This document shows, one piece after another, positions 24,801 through 39,600 of a stretch of DNA of 64,000 nucleotides. The DNA comes from Petrosia ficiformis. Lineage: Eukaryota; Porifera; Demospongiae; Haplosclerida; Petrosiidae. The notes below the pieces were generated by a model. That model was not told the origin of the DNA. It saw nothing but the letters and a program-made list of their open reading frames with translations, and did not search any database. Positions within the stretch are counted from its first letter, which is position 1. Every line of letters starts with the position of its first letter. A program made the translations under genes and the position numbers. Where the stretch lies: positions 8,328,343 to 8,392,342 of the forward strand of contig OX345637.1 in assembly GCA_947044365.1 (NCBI GenBank), read 5' to 3'.

Positions 24801-27800
24801 GGATTGTCCACATCAAGAGAGTTATACACAATCTTGTTCATCCTATTTTACTTCATACTGTCAAAAAAGTAATGTTACTTATTAAATTGACGCTTACACC
24901 CTTTTTCCCTTTTTTCAATGCAAGCAATTCCATATTTTATATAATTATACACTGTAAAAACAATGTTGATTATTAACATAACTCTTAATTACAGCTGCAA
25001 AGAGTAATGTAAATAGTTGTTATGTTTAGGTGCATGTTGATGCCATAAAATATCAATTATAAATTTATAATTGAACCAAATGTATTTTTTACTACCAAAT
25101 AACTGCATGGCGACAATCTTTCTGGCAATGAATAAACAGTTATTTTAAAATGAAGTTACTTATGAGTGACATGTAAATATTAGATATTATAGACTTACGC
25201 AGGATTTAACAAAATGGGATATCACGTAATTAGATAAACAGATACAGTGTGCTATGGCATCAACAGTATAACCATGCAACTAAAGGTCATTCATGTTCCC
25301 AATGACCTCATAAAAAGGTTCATGATTTTAATCTGAAAGGGCCAATAATCTTTTTATCTGCACCAGTTTTTATATAATTATCCTTCCTGTTCTGTTTTGT
25401 GTATGTCAAATTTCAATCCATTACTTCATTATTGAGTTACAGTATAATCTTTATAACATTAAACTAGACACTATATTACATGTAACGTCATCACATCATA
25501 ATTATGAGGTCATCATGAATGTGAAAAAACTATAAATTTAATTCCTGCAATTGTAATAACAATGCAATCAATGAGTTAATTTAGCAATTTTGTTTTGCAG
25601 TCACACTTGAAAGTATAATAGATTTTTCTGTTTCCTATGTCAAATTCGGAGTGTTTGGTAAAATAAGATTAATAACTTTATTTATTATGACTTCCCAGCA
25701 AATGTTGAAGCTCCAGTGAATTGTACTGATGGTGATATTAGATTATATGATGGATCCAGTGAGAATGAAGGAATACTTCAAGTTTGCTCTAATATGGCCT
25801 GGACTACTGTGTGTTATAACAACTACTGGAGTGATGTGGACACTAAAGTTGTTTGCTCTGAACTAGGATACACTATATATGGTACAGATAATTAATGATT
25901 ATCATCTGCAAAACAAAACATGATAGTCATGATGGATGATGTTTGCTATATTAAGTTCTTGTGTGTTATTTTTCATTGCTGTTTTGTCCATGAAATATGT
26001 TTTCCCATACATTGAATTAAAGGCTGATACAATTTCACACTGTCATACCATGATGCTATGATTTTATTCAGAGCTCAGACTAGCCAACAGCTATACTCTT
26101 ATACACAACTGCAGCTATCATCTGATACTTTTTTTATCATACAGGAAACATGTATAGTAGAATCAAAACTGATGATAGATATCCTGTTCTTTATTCCAAT
26201 TTTCAATGTAATGGTAATGAAGCATCACTCCATCAGTGTTCTGGAGGACTGAATTATCAGTATTTGGACGACTGCTCTAATGATGCTGTTTACATTAACT
26301 GTGCAGGTAAATGCTCCTATGCATGAACACAATTTGTTTAATAGGCCTTTGGGCCATTCTTGTGATTGTTTTTCATGCATCTATAGAATATACAATTATT
26401 GTGTTGCATATGCATTGAATACATAGTTATGGTATATAGCATTCAGGGGGGCTCTGTCAATTGATAAGTAGGCCACATAAAAGTATGTACACTCAAGATA
26501 TACAAACAGATTAGCAGGAAGGAAACAGTTTTAGAAACTAGCAGTTCTATCTTAAAGACATTATAACCATTAATTATAAAAGAACCTATAAAAGTAAATT
26601 GGGTAACCAAAAAATAATAGAGATAATTTTTCTCCACATATATATTTACTAAAAATGTATGTCTGTGTTCAGTGCCGACAATTTAGAAATTTAAACATGG
26701 CCTGGAAAATGGAAATAATCCTCCCACTTTTGCAACAAGGTAGATTTACTAATACAAGCTTTTTTTAGTAACATAATCCTCTTGAGGAGGGTTGAACTGA
26801 GGAATGCTTTAAGTACTTGATTATAATAATAAAGTGAAATGTATATAATCATTAATTTTATCCTACATAAATATGCACATATAGCAAGTTAAGTTAACAG
26901 TTCTGTCCATCTGTCCATCTGTTCATCTATCTTGTCTGTCATGCCAAAAAATGTCATCTAAACACATTATAAATTTTTGAATAAGTCATAATTATAAGAA
27001 AGAACATATGTATGCATAGTCAAGGTGTTCTCTTTAGCTGGAATTTGTGTGCTTATTTGGCTTTTACCTCTCAGTTGATTTTCGAGGTAGTCATGACACA
27101 TGGAATATTGTACGGGGTGTGTTTTCTTATAATATTAATTGTAACCGTTCTTGTAACAAGTAAATATGAGTTTATCACTTAGAGCTGTGTTCCCATGGTG
27201 AGATTCGTTTGATTGGAGGATATTATTATGGTCGTATAGAGGTGTGTTTTGGTGGAATATGGAGCAAAATTTGTGGAGACATTTTCTGGGACCACAAGGA
27301 AGCTACTGTAGTGTGTAAACAACTAGGATTCTCTCCATATGGTTAGTGACAAACTAACAATAGAGTATTATTACTGTAGGTTTAGGATCAATGGCTATTC
27401 TATGTGTTTGTAAATATGTTAAGTGCATAAAAACTGATTGACTTCTGTTTAGGAGCTATTGCTACTACTTCAAATTACTATGACTACAGTAGACCTACTT
27501 TCTTCTATGGAATGAGTTGTAATGGGACTGAAAAACACATACTTGATTGTGTTACTGATGACTCAACTCCCGTTTGTACCTCTGTTATTACTACTGCAAA
27601 TGTAGTATGTCCAGGTAAAGGTGGTATTATATACAATTATAATTATATAAAATTAATTGTCTACAACCCAAAATGCCAACTTCTTTTAATGATCACATGA
27701 ACACACAAAAACAATCTACAAATGTTGTAAAATTTCAGTTTTATATCATTTTAATTGAATATTCTAATCTTCATTGTGTAAACTGATGAAGGCCAAAATA

Positions 27801-30800
27801 TTATTTTAACTTAAATTCTTCAATACATGAAAATACTAAACATATCATTTCCAACCCAAGCTAAATCGATGCATGAACTCAAATTTATATGTACTTAATT
27901 TGCTTGACAAGTATACTATACATATGTGATTACTTTTGATTATTTTTGCCCCTTAGCTCATGGATCATCTTATTCTAACTGTTCTGATGGTGATCTGAAG
28001 CTAGTTGGAGGCACTACAGAATATGAAGGAACAGTATTACTGTGTATAAATAATGCATGGGGTACAGTGTGTGACTACAACTGGGGATATACTGACGCTC
28101 AGGTTGTCTGCAATGCTCTAGGTTACATTTCACCAGGTATGTGATGAAAATGTTTTTGTTAAATTTCTTGATTCTTATAACAATGTTTAATGTCAATATC
28201 AGTTATTATATTATAACTATATAATAATACAGGTGCTACTTATTATCACAATGCTAAATTTGGTGTGCAGACAGGTCCAATGTTCATTAGAAATGTCAAC
28301 TGTCAGTCTTCAATGACATCTCTTTTGGATTGCTATTATATCTACAACTCTGGATATTGTGACTCTCACTATGATGATGCTGGAGTGAAGTGTGAATGTA
28401 AGTAGTTTATTACTATAGAAAGCTAGGTAATGTCAACATGGGCTTAAGTATAATGAGGCAGAAAAGGCAAATATCTTGTCACTTTTTCCAAATGACCCAC
28501 TCACTAACACCATAATTCCTAGTTATGATTTAATTGTCACCATTATAAAAGGTCTATTAGCAGTGCTACCATTACAAGCTTAATAAAGAAAAGTTGATAA
28601 CAACTATTGAATTTAATATTATTGTTACTTGTAGGCGTAGAGAGATTTTGTAGTTTGAGTAGATTGATAAAGATTATTCTATTTCTGTAAATGAGCTACC
28701 AAAAACTTGGGAATGTTGGAATTAGGCCCAATAGTTCCAGCCATTGGAAGCATTTTCGTAACTTGTAACTATTGCATTAATGAAACAATTGACCCCTATG
28801 AATAATTAATTAATTCACCGCAAAACTTTTCATGCTTCATGTGCCAATTTTCCTACTCTTTTATGGATTCTTAGTTAGTGAAAATCAAACCATTAAATTT
28901 AATTTCATTGCTGTCAATTGACTTCTCTGTTATTATAAATCTTTATAGCTCCTTGTAAACATGGAGATGTAAGACTAGTACATAGTAGTAATTCACTACT
29001 GATAGGAAGAGTTGAGATATGTGTAAATGGAACTTGGGGTACTATCTGTAGTGACTATTGGGATGATGAGGATGCTAGTGTTGTCTGCAGACAATTGGGA
29101 TACTCTGGAGAAGGTATAGTTCTAGTATCATTAATTTTTCGTCACTTTACTTTTTTATAATAATTATAACTTGTATCAAATCTCCATGATTGGAATTAAA
29201 ATAGCTAATTATACCCAGAAAGTTTCTAATTTGTATTTAATCAATATGAGATTCTATCAATCATTTTTAACAAACAGTGGAGTAGGGAGTAGGAAGATGT
29301 ATGAAGAAAGAAATGTGATGTCTCAATTACCAACTAAACTTGTTGTTAGTGACTATTGTAAATTATGTTACACATTCCATTATAATAGGTGCGAAGTCAA
29401 AACCAGCTGGAAGTTATCATGAAAGTTATAAGATGTTCCACATTATTGATCTCAATTGTAATGGTTCTGAAGACTCTGTGTTTAATTGTTCACATAATCA
29501 AATTGAGGAACACAACTGTCAATATTATGATGATGCTGCTGTACAATGTAATGGTAGGTAGTTACTACATAAGTGTGATATTGAAGTAGTTCATGAACAG
29601 ACTTTTTATTTAACAGTTCTTTCCATTTCTGTATCTGTTCTGATTATCTCTCTTGTAGTGATAGAACAAAATGAAACTTGCACATCTGGTAGTGTTAGAC
29701 TAGTGAATGGAGAAACACAGTATGAAGGAAGAGTGGAGTTATGTTATGATGAAACCTGGGGAGCTATTTGTCCTTATACATGGGATATACGTGAAGCAAC
29801 TGTAATTTGTAGACAACTGAATTTTACAACCATTGGTAAGTACACTAACATGTCATATAGTAAGAAAATTCTAAATTAATAAATACTTACACATGTAGGA
29901 TCACTTCCTTCCTTTTCATTTGGCAAAAGTTTATCTCCTGTTCATTTGTCTCGCACATATTGTGGAGGGGATGAAAAGAACCTGTTAGATTGTTCTTATT
30001 ATACATATCATTCATGCTCATATTCATATGATGCTGGTGTTGTATGTGAAGGTTAGTGCAGAAACAGTACAGATCCACCTGCATGTACTGTTTAATACAT
30101 AAGGTATGTGAAGATCATTCCATCCAATTACATACAGCACCTTGTAACCATGGAGATATACGTTTAAAAGGTGATCAGAGATATGATGATTTTGGACGAG
30201 TTGAAGTTTGTATTAATGATACTTGGAGCACTGTGTGTGATGACTACTGGGATAATAAAGATGCTAGTGTGGTCTGTAGACAACTAGGATATTCTCCTTA
30301 TGGTATGATATTTTAGACTAAATGATTGTACACTACATGTTGGATAATTCATTTATATGTATTGTATATGCTTTAAGACAGAGAGTTTTCTACTGAATGA
30401 TGATACCACAAACCAATCATTGGGATACTTTTCACTCCATATATCTTGTTACTTTTATGCATGCTATTACTTTCACATGCAGGTGCAATATCAAAAACAT
30501 CATTTTACGCACAGTCTGATCTCAATATTTATCATCGCATATTAAATATAACTTGTTCTGGTAACGAACAGACCTTACTGGAGTGTCCATATACTGAGGA
30601 ATTCAATGATGATTCTACTTGTATCAATTCAGAAGATGCTGGAGTAATATGTCAATGTGAGCATATCATAATTTACAGTACTCTTTTATGGACAATCCCT
30701 AATTACATGTATACGGGAGTGAATACTAAAGTAGTTGCATCCATACATAGGGGCTGAAATAAATATATTTACTTCCAGAGTTCAAGGTGTAGAAAAATAT

Positions 30801-33800
30801 TTCTGTATAAAAATTGTACCTGTCTATATTATATAGTAGAGTTGGACAATTATACCATATTGGTATGTTGTAATCACACCTTATTTAGAATATCGCAATA
30901 TCACAAACAAAATATTATTGGTATTTTACTAGTAATTGCAACATGACATAAATTAGCTTTCATAAACACTACAGCATGATGCTTGTCTGTTTGGAGGAGA
31001 AACAACAGCAACTAAATTTATAATTTCACTTTGTGTTATGTTTGTATTAACTATTACCTCACATTAAGGATACATAATCATGTCCAATAATCACAATATT
31101 TATTACTTAATGCAATAATTGCATCAAGTATATATCACCCAACTCTGTTATATAGAGTGATGTATATATGGACTATGTACCCCTTCAGAATGATTATAAT
31201 CCTGACTAGAATTTTTCAACTGAAGGAGGATATGAATATAACAAGATATATAGAGAAAGAAGTATCCCTATGATTGCTTTGTGGCGTCCAGCATTCAGTA
31301 ATCATGACTGAGTTTCTCATGCTTGAAACACAACAGCCTATTATAGTTATTATTTTGATTATCTACTCTCCTTACCTCTTAAAGGATCTTGTATAACTTT
31401 AGAAATATATTTCAGGTATAATAGCTAGCTAGTAGTTCAGTTTCTACGTAAGCTACAAACAGCTTTCTTTCTTCTTGCTGGTCTGTAGAGCTTGAGTGCA
31501 CATTCCATTACGTGCCATGACCATTAATTGACCGAGCTCAAGTGCGAGCCCCATGAATGATGCAACTTTCTTAACTATGCATACTCGCATAAGTGACACA
31601 ATGATATAGTTTGAACCTGTGGGAACTATGCTAATACATAATTATGAAGGGAGTAAAAAGTTAAAAACATTTTCTATATATTTTGACCAGTTTTTTCCTA
31701 TTGTATTTCTATTTCATATTTCAGCTCTTACTGTTACAAACACAAACTGCACAGATTATGATATTAAACTAGTGAATAATTCAATATCAAATGAAGGGAA
31801 ACTGATGATGTGTATTAATGGAGTTTGGGGAGTGTTCTGTTACAATTCTATTACTACAAATGATGCAAAAGTGATATGTAAACATCTGGGATATCCATCA
31901 GCAGGTTAATGAATCATACCAGTCCATCAGTTTAAATTTAATTTCAGCAGACACTACATTTTGCAATCATGCTGCTTTACTTATATTATAAATTCAGTAT
32001 GCCAATGAAATCACTTTCTTAATTATATACCAGCAGATTTGTGTATTATGCATTTTACATCATGGTTCAGTAGAATTGATTTTTAAATTGGACTAAAGTA
32101 AACAGTTTATATCAATATTGCATCAAACCCTACACTGCTGTGTATACAAACTATTCTTAGGATACTTACTCTCCTTTAGCCTGTACACTGATTATAGGAA
32201 TGACCTTAGTCTTTAACTGGCATCATAACAACCTGTAATTATTAACTTTATGATATTAATTATTTTCATTACAGATGCAGTGGTATATGGAGGTGAATCA
32301 TTCTCTCAAAATGATGCGTTACTAGTTACAGATATTTCTTGCAGTGGAAGTGAGACGTCCATTGAAGAATGTACAATATCTCACTTCACAAAGACATCTA
32401 CCTGTGGTATAAATGACATTGCTGGAATTAAATGCCATGGTAATATATAGTGTACTTCTCTTTATAGTTATTATGGAATGTCCATCTTGCATGTTCAGAT
32501 TCACAGTTACAATAGCTAAAACATTAATAAGTGAATCTTGAAGCTTGGAATATATCTCCAAGTGAATTGAAGTGATTGCATGGCTATATGTTTTATGAAG
32601 TCACACAGCAAAGTGAAAATCTATTTAGCCATGAACTGTATCATAACATTATACTTAATATTTAGATTGTGTTGATGGTGATGTTCGGCTGATTCCACAC
32701 TATTCATACACTGCACTAAATGGACGAGTTGAAGTATGTGTTGATGGAACATGGGGAACTATTTGTAGTGACTTCTTTGATGATAAAGATGCTAGTGTGG
32801 TATGTAAACAACTTGGATACTCTCTTTATGGTATGTAAAGTATGCACAAAAACACGGATGTTGTTTCTGTTTGTATATACTCATATGAAAACATTTTTTT
32901 ATAGAACCATGTATATATTTTGTCAGACATTAAGTCTTATTTACACTACATCTACAGGTTCCATGTCTATGGGTAATATAAATTATGTATATTACTCTCC
33001 TGTTCATATCATTGATCTCAACTGTACTGGAGATGAAGAAAGTGTATGGGAATGTAATTATAATGGACTGGAAGATTATATATGTCCCAATACTCATGAT
33101 GCGTCCATAGCATGTCAAGAAGGTGAATTGTATGAACTGAAGTGGTACATTTGCATCACAGGTTTACCTTGCTATTAGTAAACAAAGTGGAATATAGTAA
33201 TTGTTCTAATGGTGAAGTTCGTCTCACTGGAGAATCAAGTCCTCTTAATGGAAGAACAGAAATATGTTATGGAAATGTGTGGTTTGGAATCTGCTATGAT
33301 AGGTGGTCTTACAACAGCCATGGTGCAGCGAAGATTGCTTGTTCTTCTATTGGATATTCACAACAATGTGAGTACAGCACAATGTTAATCTTCTTTATAT
33401 ATAGTTTACACTTTCTTATGTTATTATTTGTGTATTTGGCACCATGGCTCCATTTGTTTTATAACTCTAGTTGGCACTGCGTCATATGGAACATATCTTG
33501 ACCTTCCTAATTTACCTTTTTTTCCATATGAGTTGTCTTGTGTTGGAACTGAAGTTTCACTACTGCACTGCAACAAATACGCTTTATCATGTGGCTATTC
33601 TAATGGTTATGCTGCATCAGCCTGTCAAGGTAATGTATACCCTGTGTGTTGGAGTAGTTCATTATCTCTAAGCACAAAAGTATAATGGTTATTACATACT
33701 AAGATGTGTTTTCATCACTCAGAGATCTGTAATGATGGAGATATTAAGCTATCAGGTTCTAGCTATTCATCTCAGGGACGAGTTGACTTATGCATTAATG

Positions 33801-35833
33801 GAACTTTGGGTACCATCTGTAGTGACTACTTTGATATTAATGATGCTAATGTGGTATGTAGACAACTAGGATACTTTCCTTATGGTATGTTAAGTTGTAC
33901 TTAATACAAAGATGTTAATATTAAAATTCATTGTATTTCAGGTGCCATTATTTTTAATCCTGGGTCTTATTATTCAAACATTCTTCCTGTCTATATCAAT
34001 GATCTCAACTGTACTGGTAATGAAAGTACTGTTTGGGATTGTCCTCACAATGGATTGATTGATTATAGTTGTTATTATCGTAATGATGCTGCTATTGCCT
34101 GTCAAGGTATTCTGGACACACTTCTAGCATAAACTTGATAACCTATTTACCTGAACTATTATTATCTAGTGTTGTTTTAGTTAACTATACCTATAACTAA
34201 ACCCCTTTTAGTAAGGTATTGTGACTTTTAGTTAGCAAAACTATAACTAAATTACAGGTCTGCAGCAATAACTTAAACTAACTAAAATGAAAATTGGCCA
34301 ATAATGGGCACTTTTCGCTAGTTAATTAAAACTAAAATTGTTTTAGTTATTTAGCTGTAACTATAGATAAACTATAGACATATTATAACTATAACTAATA
34401 GTGGTCACTATTGTCAAACTAAAATACAGTACTACCTTACTGTTTCTCAACAAATCATGTTCTGATTCATATAATATTGATACAGTTTATATATTCTTGA
34501 ATAGAAAAGAACTATACAGTGGCTTATTGTAAAGATGGTGATGTAAAATTGGTAGGTGGTATTAATGAACTTGAAGGAAGAGTGGAGGTGTGTTATAACA
34601 ATCTTTGGGTATCTATATGCCATTCTTCATGGAGTTTTCAAGATGGAAATGTGGTTTGCAAAAAACTTGGCCATCAATCAACAGGTTAAAAAAATCCAAA
34701 CATGAAGGCAATTATGATAATGTGTGTACAATACCTCACAAAAATAAATAATATCATCTTATTAAGTATCACCTATATAATTTTCTTGCATACCTTTATA
34801 CCAGATGTCCAGAAAACTATTACTATATCTTTTATATACTGCAGGATCTGTGGTCTACACATACAGCTACTTTGGTACTGGCATAGGACCAGTGATTATT
34901 TCCAACCTTTATTGTTCAGGCAGTGAAAACAACATACTAGATTGCTCTCATAACAAAATAAATGCACTGACATATTGTGGTGTTGGTCAAATTGCAGGAC
35001 TAGTGTGTATTGGTAAATTATATGCATAAATTATCATTAGTGTAACTATTTGCTATAAATAACCAAATAATATAGATTCCTGTAATGAGGGAACTGTTAG
35101 ACTGAGTGGATCAACACTTCCGTATGCTGGACATGTGGAGATATGTATTGATTTGGTATGGACCACCTTGTGTCACACAACATGGGATTTAGAAGATGCT
35201 CAGGTTGTGTGTAGAGAACTTGGATATAGTCAATATGGTTAGTTAATCATAACTATTGCAGTTTGCAATCTTGTATCTACTACGTACTTTATAAATTCTT
35301 AATTTCTCTTGTAGGTGCTTTACCTACATATGGGTGCTATACCGAGAGTCAACTATCATTTGGTATTACAGATATCAATTGTACTGGTATAGAAGAGAGT
35401 ATCTTGAACTGTTCCCATAATGAGGCTCTCCTTCATAACTGTGGATCAAATGATGATGCTGGAGTGATATGTCAAGGTTTTATCTTACAACATGTATAGT
35501 TATCACACACTGCATGCATGGACATGTAATTTGATATGCATTGCTGGAAAAGTATTGTTTTATGATAAAGTACATATTCTTTAGAGTATTATTATTTTGT
35601 ATAGAATATGCTGAACAAGCTAATTGTACTAACGGAGATGTAAGATTAATGGAAGGTGATGAATCTAATGAAGGCAGAGTAGAAGTGTGTGTTAATGAGG
35701 CCTGGGGTACTGTCTGTTCTTCTGGTTGGAGTACTGCAGATGCTAATGTTGTTTGTCATCAACTTGATTTTCTGCCACTAGGTTAGCATGTAATGTATAC
35801 ATTACAATCGATTTTTCATAAACATTATTATTC

Positions 35834-35865
<32 letters not shown>

Positions 35866-36620
35866 TTATATACATACAATACTGTATAACGATTTCACAA
35901 ATTAGATATATAGGTCACTGGTCTGAAATACTATTCATAGAAATACTCCAATTTTTACACAGGTGCTAAAGCTAAAAGTAATGCCTATTTTGGATCTGGA
36001 TCAGAAATTATTTTGCTATCACATGTTTCCTGTAGTGGTAATGAAAATAATTTATTAGAATGCAATCATCAATCTTGTAGTGTGTCTACTTGTACTCATA
36101 GTAATGATGCTGGTGTTATTTGTGAATGTGAGTACTCTCCACACATTTCGTACACGCCTTTACTTGTGTATTGTATAATTATTATCATAGTACCTTGTAA
36201 TAATGGTGACATTAGACTTGGTGATGAAAATATACTGAAGGGTAGAGTAGAGGTGTGTATCAATGGTACTTGGGGAACTATATGTGATAATTACTGGACT
36301 GATAATGAAGCAAGTGTTGTGTGTTCTCAGCTAGAATATTCACCATATGGTGAGCATCTATTATTACTTTAAATAATTATTATTGATCTATTTACCAGGT
36401 TCAACAGCAATAAAGAATCTTTATATTAATTATGAATGGCCCATTGGCTTTTATGAACTACACTGTTATGGTAATGAATCCTCCATCTGGGACTGTTCAT
36501 ATGTTATTTCTGATGATGGCAGCAGTTGTGCACAGTCTGATGATGCTGCTGTAATTTGTATGGGTATGTTTCTAATTCACAATAATGTGAAAGTTATTAT
36601 TATTATATATTATTATATAT

Positions 36621-36674
<54 letters not shown>

Positions 36675-39600
36675 TTATACTTTCTAATGCAATATGCATT
36701 AGAACAATATGCATTAGAACATGGCTAATAGCAACTAAATGCTAATATTAAAGCCAACCTGTATTCTACAATAATACTTGTACATTGATAATATTTATTT
36801 ATTTATTTATTTATAATGTTTAATGTAATATACATTAGGGTATTGCTAATAGCAACTAAATGCTAATATTAAAGCCACCCTACAATTATGTATATATATA
36901 TCATAGTATTTTACAATAATACTTGTATATTGATATTCTAATTGTTATATGTTATCTTATAGTCAACACAACTGAATACAGTAATTGTAGTGATGGTGAT
37001 GTTAGACTAGTTGGAGGAGAAACAGAGCATGAAGGAAATGTTCAGATATGTCATAGAAATGCTTGGGGATCAGTATGTGATGACTACTGGGACTCATCTG
37101 ATTCTGATGTTGTCTGTAGACAACTTGGATTCCAACCATATGGTAGATAATATTGATATCTATGATATACCAAATGAATTATTGACACCACACTTTCTTC
37201 ACTGTAGGTTCTACACGTTATTATAGCAACTACTTCAATACAGTTAACAATCCTTCTTTTGTTTATGGAAGATTCTACTGCCATGGAACTGAGAATAAGC
37301 TAGCTGACTGTTCATGGAATTCTTATTATAGCTGTAGCTATTATGAGATAGCTGGAGTTCATTGTGAATGTGAGTACTTTCCACACATTTCACACACACC
37401 CTTACTTGTGTATTGTATAATTATTATCATAGTACCTTGTAATAATGGTGACATAAGACTCGGTGATGAAAATATACTGAGGGGTAGAGTAGAGGTGTGT
37501 ATCAATGGTACTTGGGGAACTATATGTGATCATTACTGGACTGATAATGAAGCAAGTGTTGTGTGTTCTCAGCTAGGATACTCACCATATGGTGAGCATC
37601 TATTATTACTTTAAATAAAAGATATAATTGTTATTGGTGTATTTATCATGCAGGTGCAATAGCAATGAAGAATCTTTATATTAACTATGAATGGCCCATT
37701 GCCTTTTATGAACTACACTGTTATGGTAATGAATCCTCCATCTGGGACTGTTCATATGTTATTTCTGATAATGGCAGCAGTTGTGCACAGTCTGATGATG
37801 CTGCTGTAACTTGTATGGGTATGTTACAATGTGATAGTTATTATATATATATATATATTTATCCATAATAAATCTATATATATATAAATATATGTTTTTT
37901 TTATTGCATAATGCGTTAGGGTATGGCTAATAGCAACTGAAACCTAATATTAAAGCCCCACCCTATAATTATGTATATAATAGTATTTTACAATAATACT
38001 TGTAGATCGATATTATAAATTTTATATGTTATCTCATAGTCAACACAACTGAATACAGTAATTGTAGTGATGGTGATGTTAGACTAGTTGGAGGGGAAAC
38101 AGAGCACGAAGGAAATGTTCAGATATGTCACAGAAATGCTTGGGGATCAGTATGTGATGACTCCTGGGGATCAACTGATTCTGATGTTGTCTGTAGACAA
38201 CTTGGATTCCAACCATATGGTAGATAATATTGATATCTATGACATACCAAATGAATTTAAGTATAATTATTGACACCACACTTTCTTCACTGTAGGTTCT
38301 ACACATTATTATAGCAACTACTTCAATACAGTTAACAATCCTTCTTTTATTTATGGAAGATTCTACTGCTATGGAACTGAGAATAAGCTAGCTGACTGTT
38401 CATGGAATTCTTATTATCTCAAATACTGTAACTATTATGAGATAGCTGGAGTGCATTGTGAAGGTTAGCACATATTGATTAGCTTCTTTTTGGTTATTTG
38501 GGGTATTGTTACTATTGATTAATTACTAACAATTAATTTTCAAAAGATGAAAACTTCACCATAACATTATTTTGTTGACCAGGACTTCAAACATTTTAGA
38601 TTTGTTACACATGTTTTGTTACTGTAGGTGATTGTTCTGATGGACATGTTCGCTTGAGAGGATCCTACATTGAAAGACTGGGAAGAGTTGAAGTTTGTGT
38701 AAATTATAATTGGACTACAATTTGTGATGAATACTGGGATGATGTTGATGCTAGTGTTGTTTGTCAACAGCTGGGACACTCATCCTATGGTAATGGAAAT
38801 AACAGATACCTCTAAAAGTTGATACTCTTATATCTATATGTCAGGTGCACTTGCTGCTTATGGATCACTGATCTCAGATGATTACCCAACCAGAATATAT
38901 GGAGTGAACTGTACAGGGAATGAAGAAAGTATTTTGAATTGTCCTATTCATCTTACATCAAAAGGAGTGGAATACACTGAATGTGCAACTGGTGATGCTG
39001 GTGTGTTCTGTCAAGGTATGAATAGTCTGACTGAGATCATCTATAAATCATAACCAGTGTCTATTGTCCCTATAGAACCAATACTAAACTTCCAACATTG
39101 TAATCACAGTGACATAAGACTAGTTGATGGTCAATTACCAACTGAAGGAAGAGTGGAAGTTTGTGTAAATGGATACTGGGGTACAGTATGTGATGATGGA
39201 TGGGACACACTGGATGGAAATGTAGTATGTAAACAACTAGGATTTAAAGCTTCTGGTGAGACAAGTGATTTTACTTCCACATCCAACTTCAACTAAATTA
39301 TGGTGTATATTATATACACCATGTCAAATTGGTGTACATGTATATAAGTGATATCTATACCACCTGCTGTTGTTCAGAGGTTGTGAATATAACCCTTGGC
39401 CCTATACTGACTTTGGGTCATATCCACATAAACAACAGGTGGTATATCTGTCTTATACACCTTTTGATTGAGTGATTCATTATATGATAATTACATATAA
39501 TATACAATTATATATATATAAATTATATATATATGTATATATATATGTATTATTATGCTATAAACCATCTAAAATTTAGGGTCAAAACCGAAGTATTGGT

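Noticed and set aside
34107..34504. Possible hAT element with TAGTGTTGTTTTAG end
   Set aside because: No matching 8-bp duplication at the candidate other end. Treated as low-complexity TTAGTTATA sequence.
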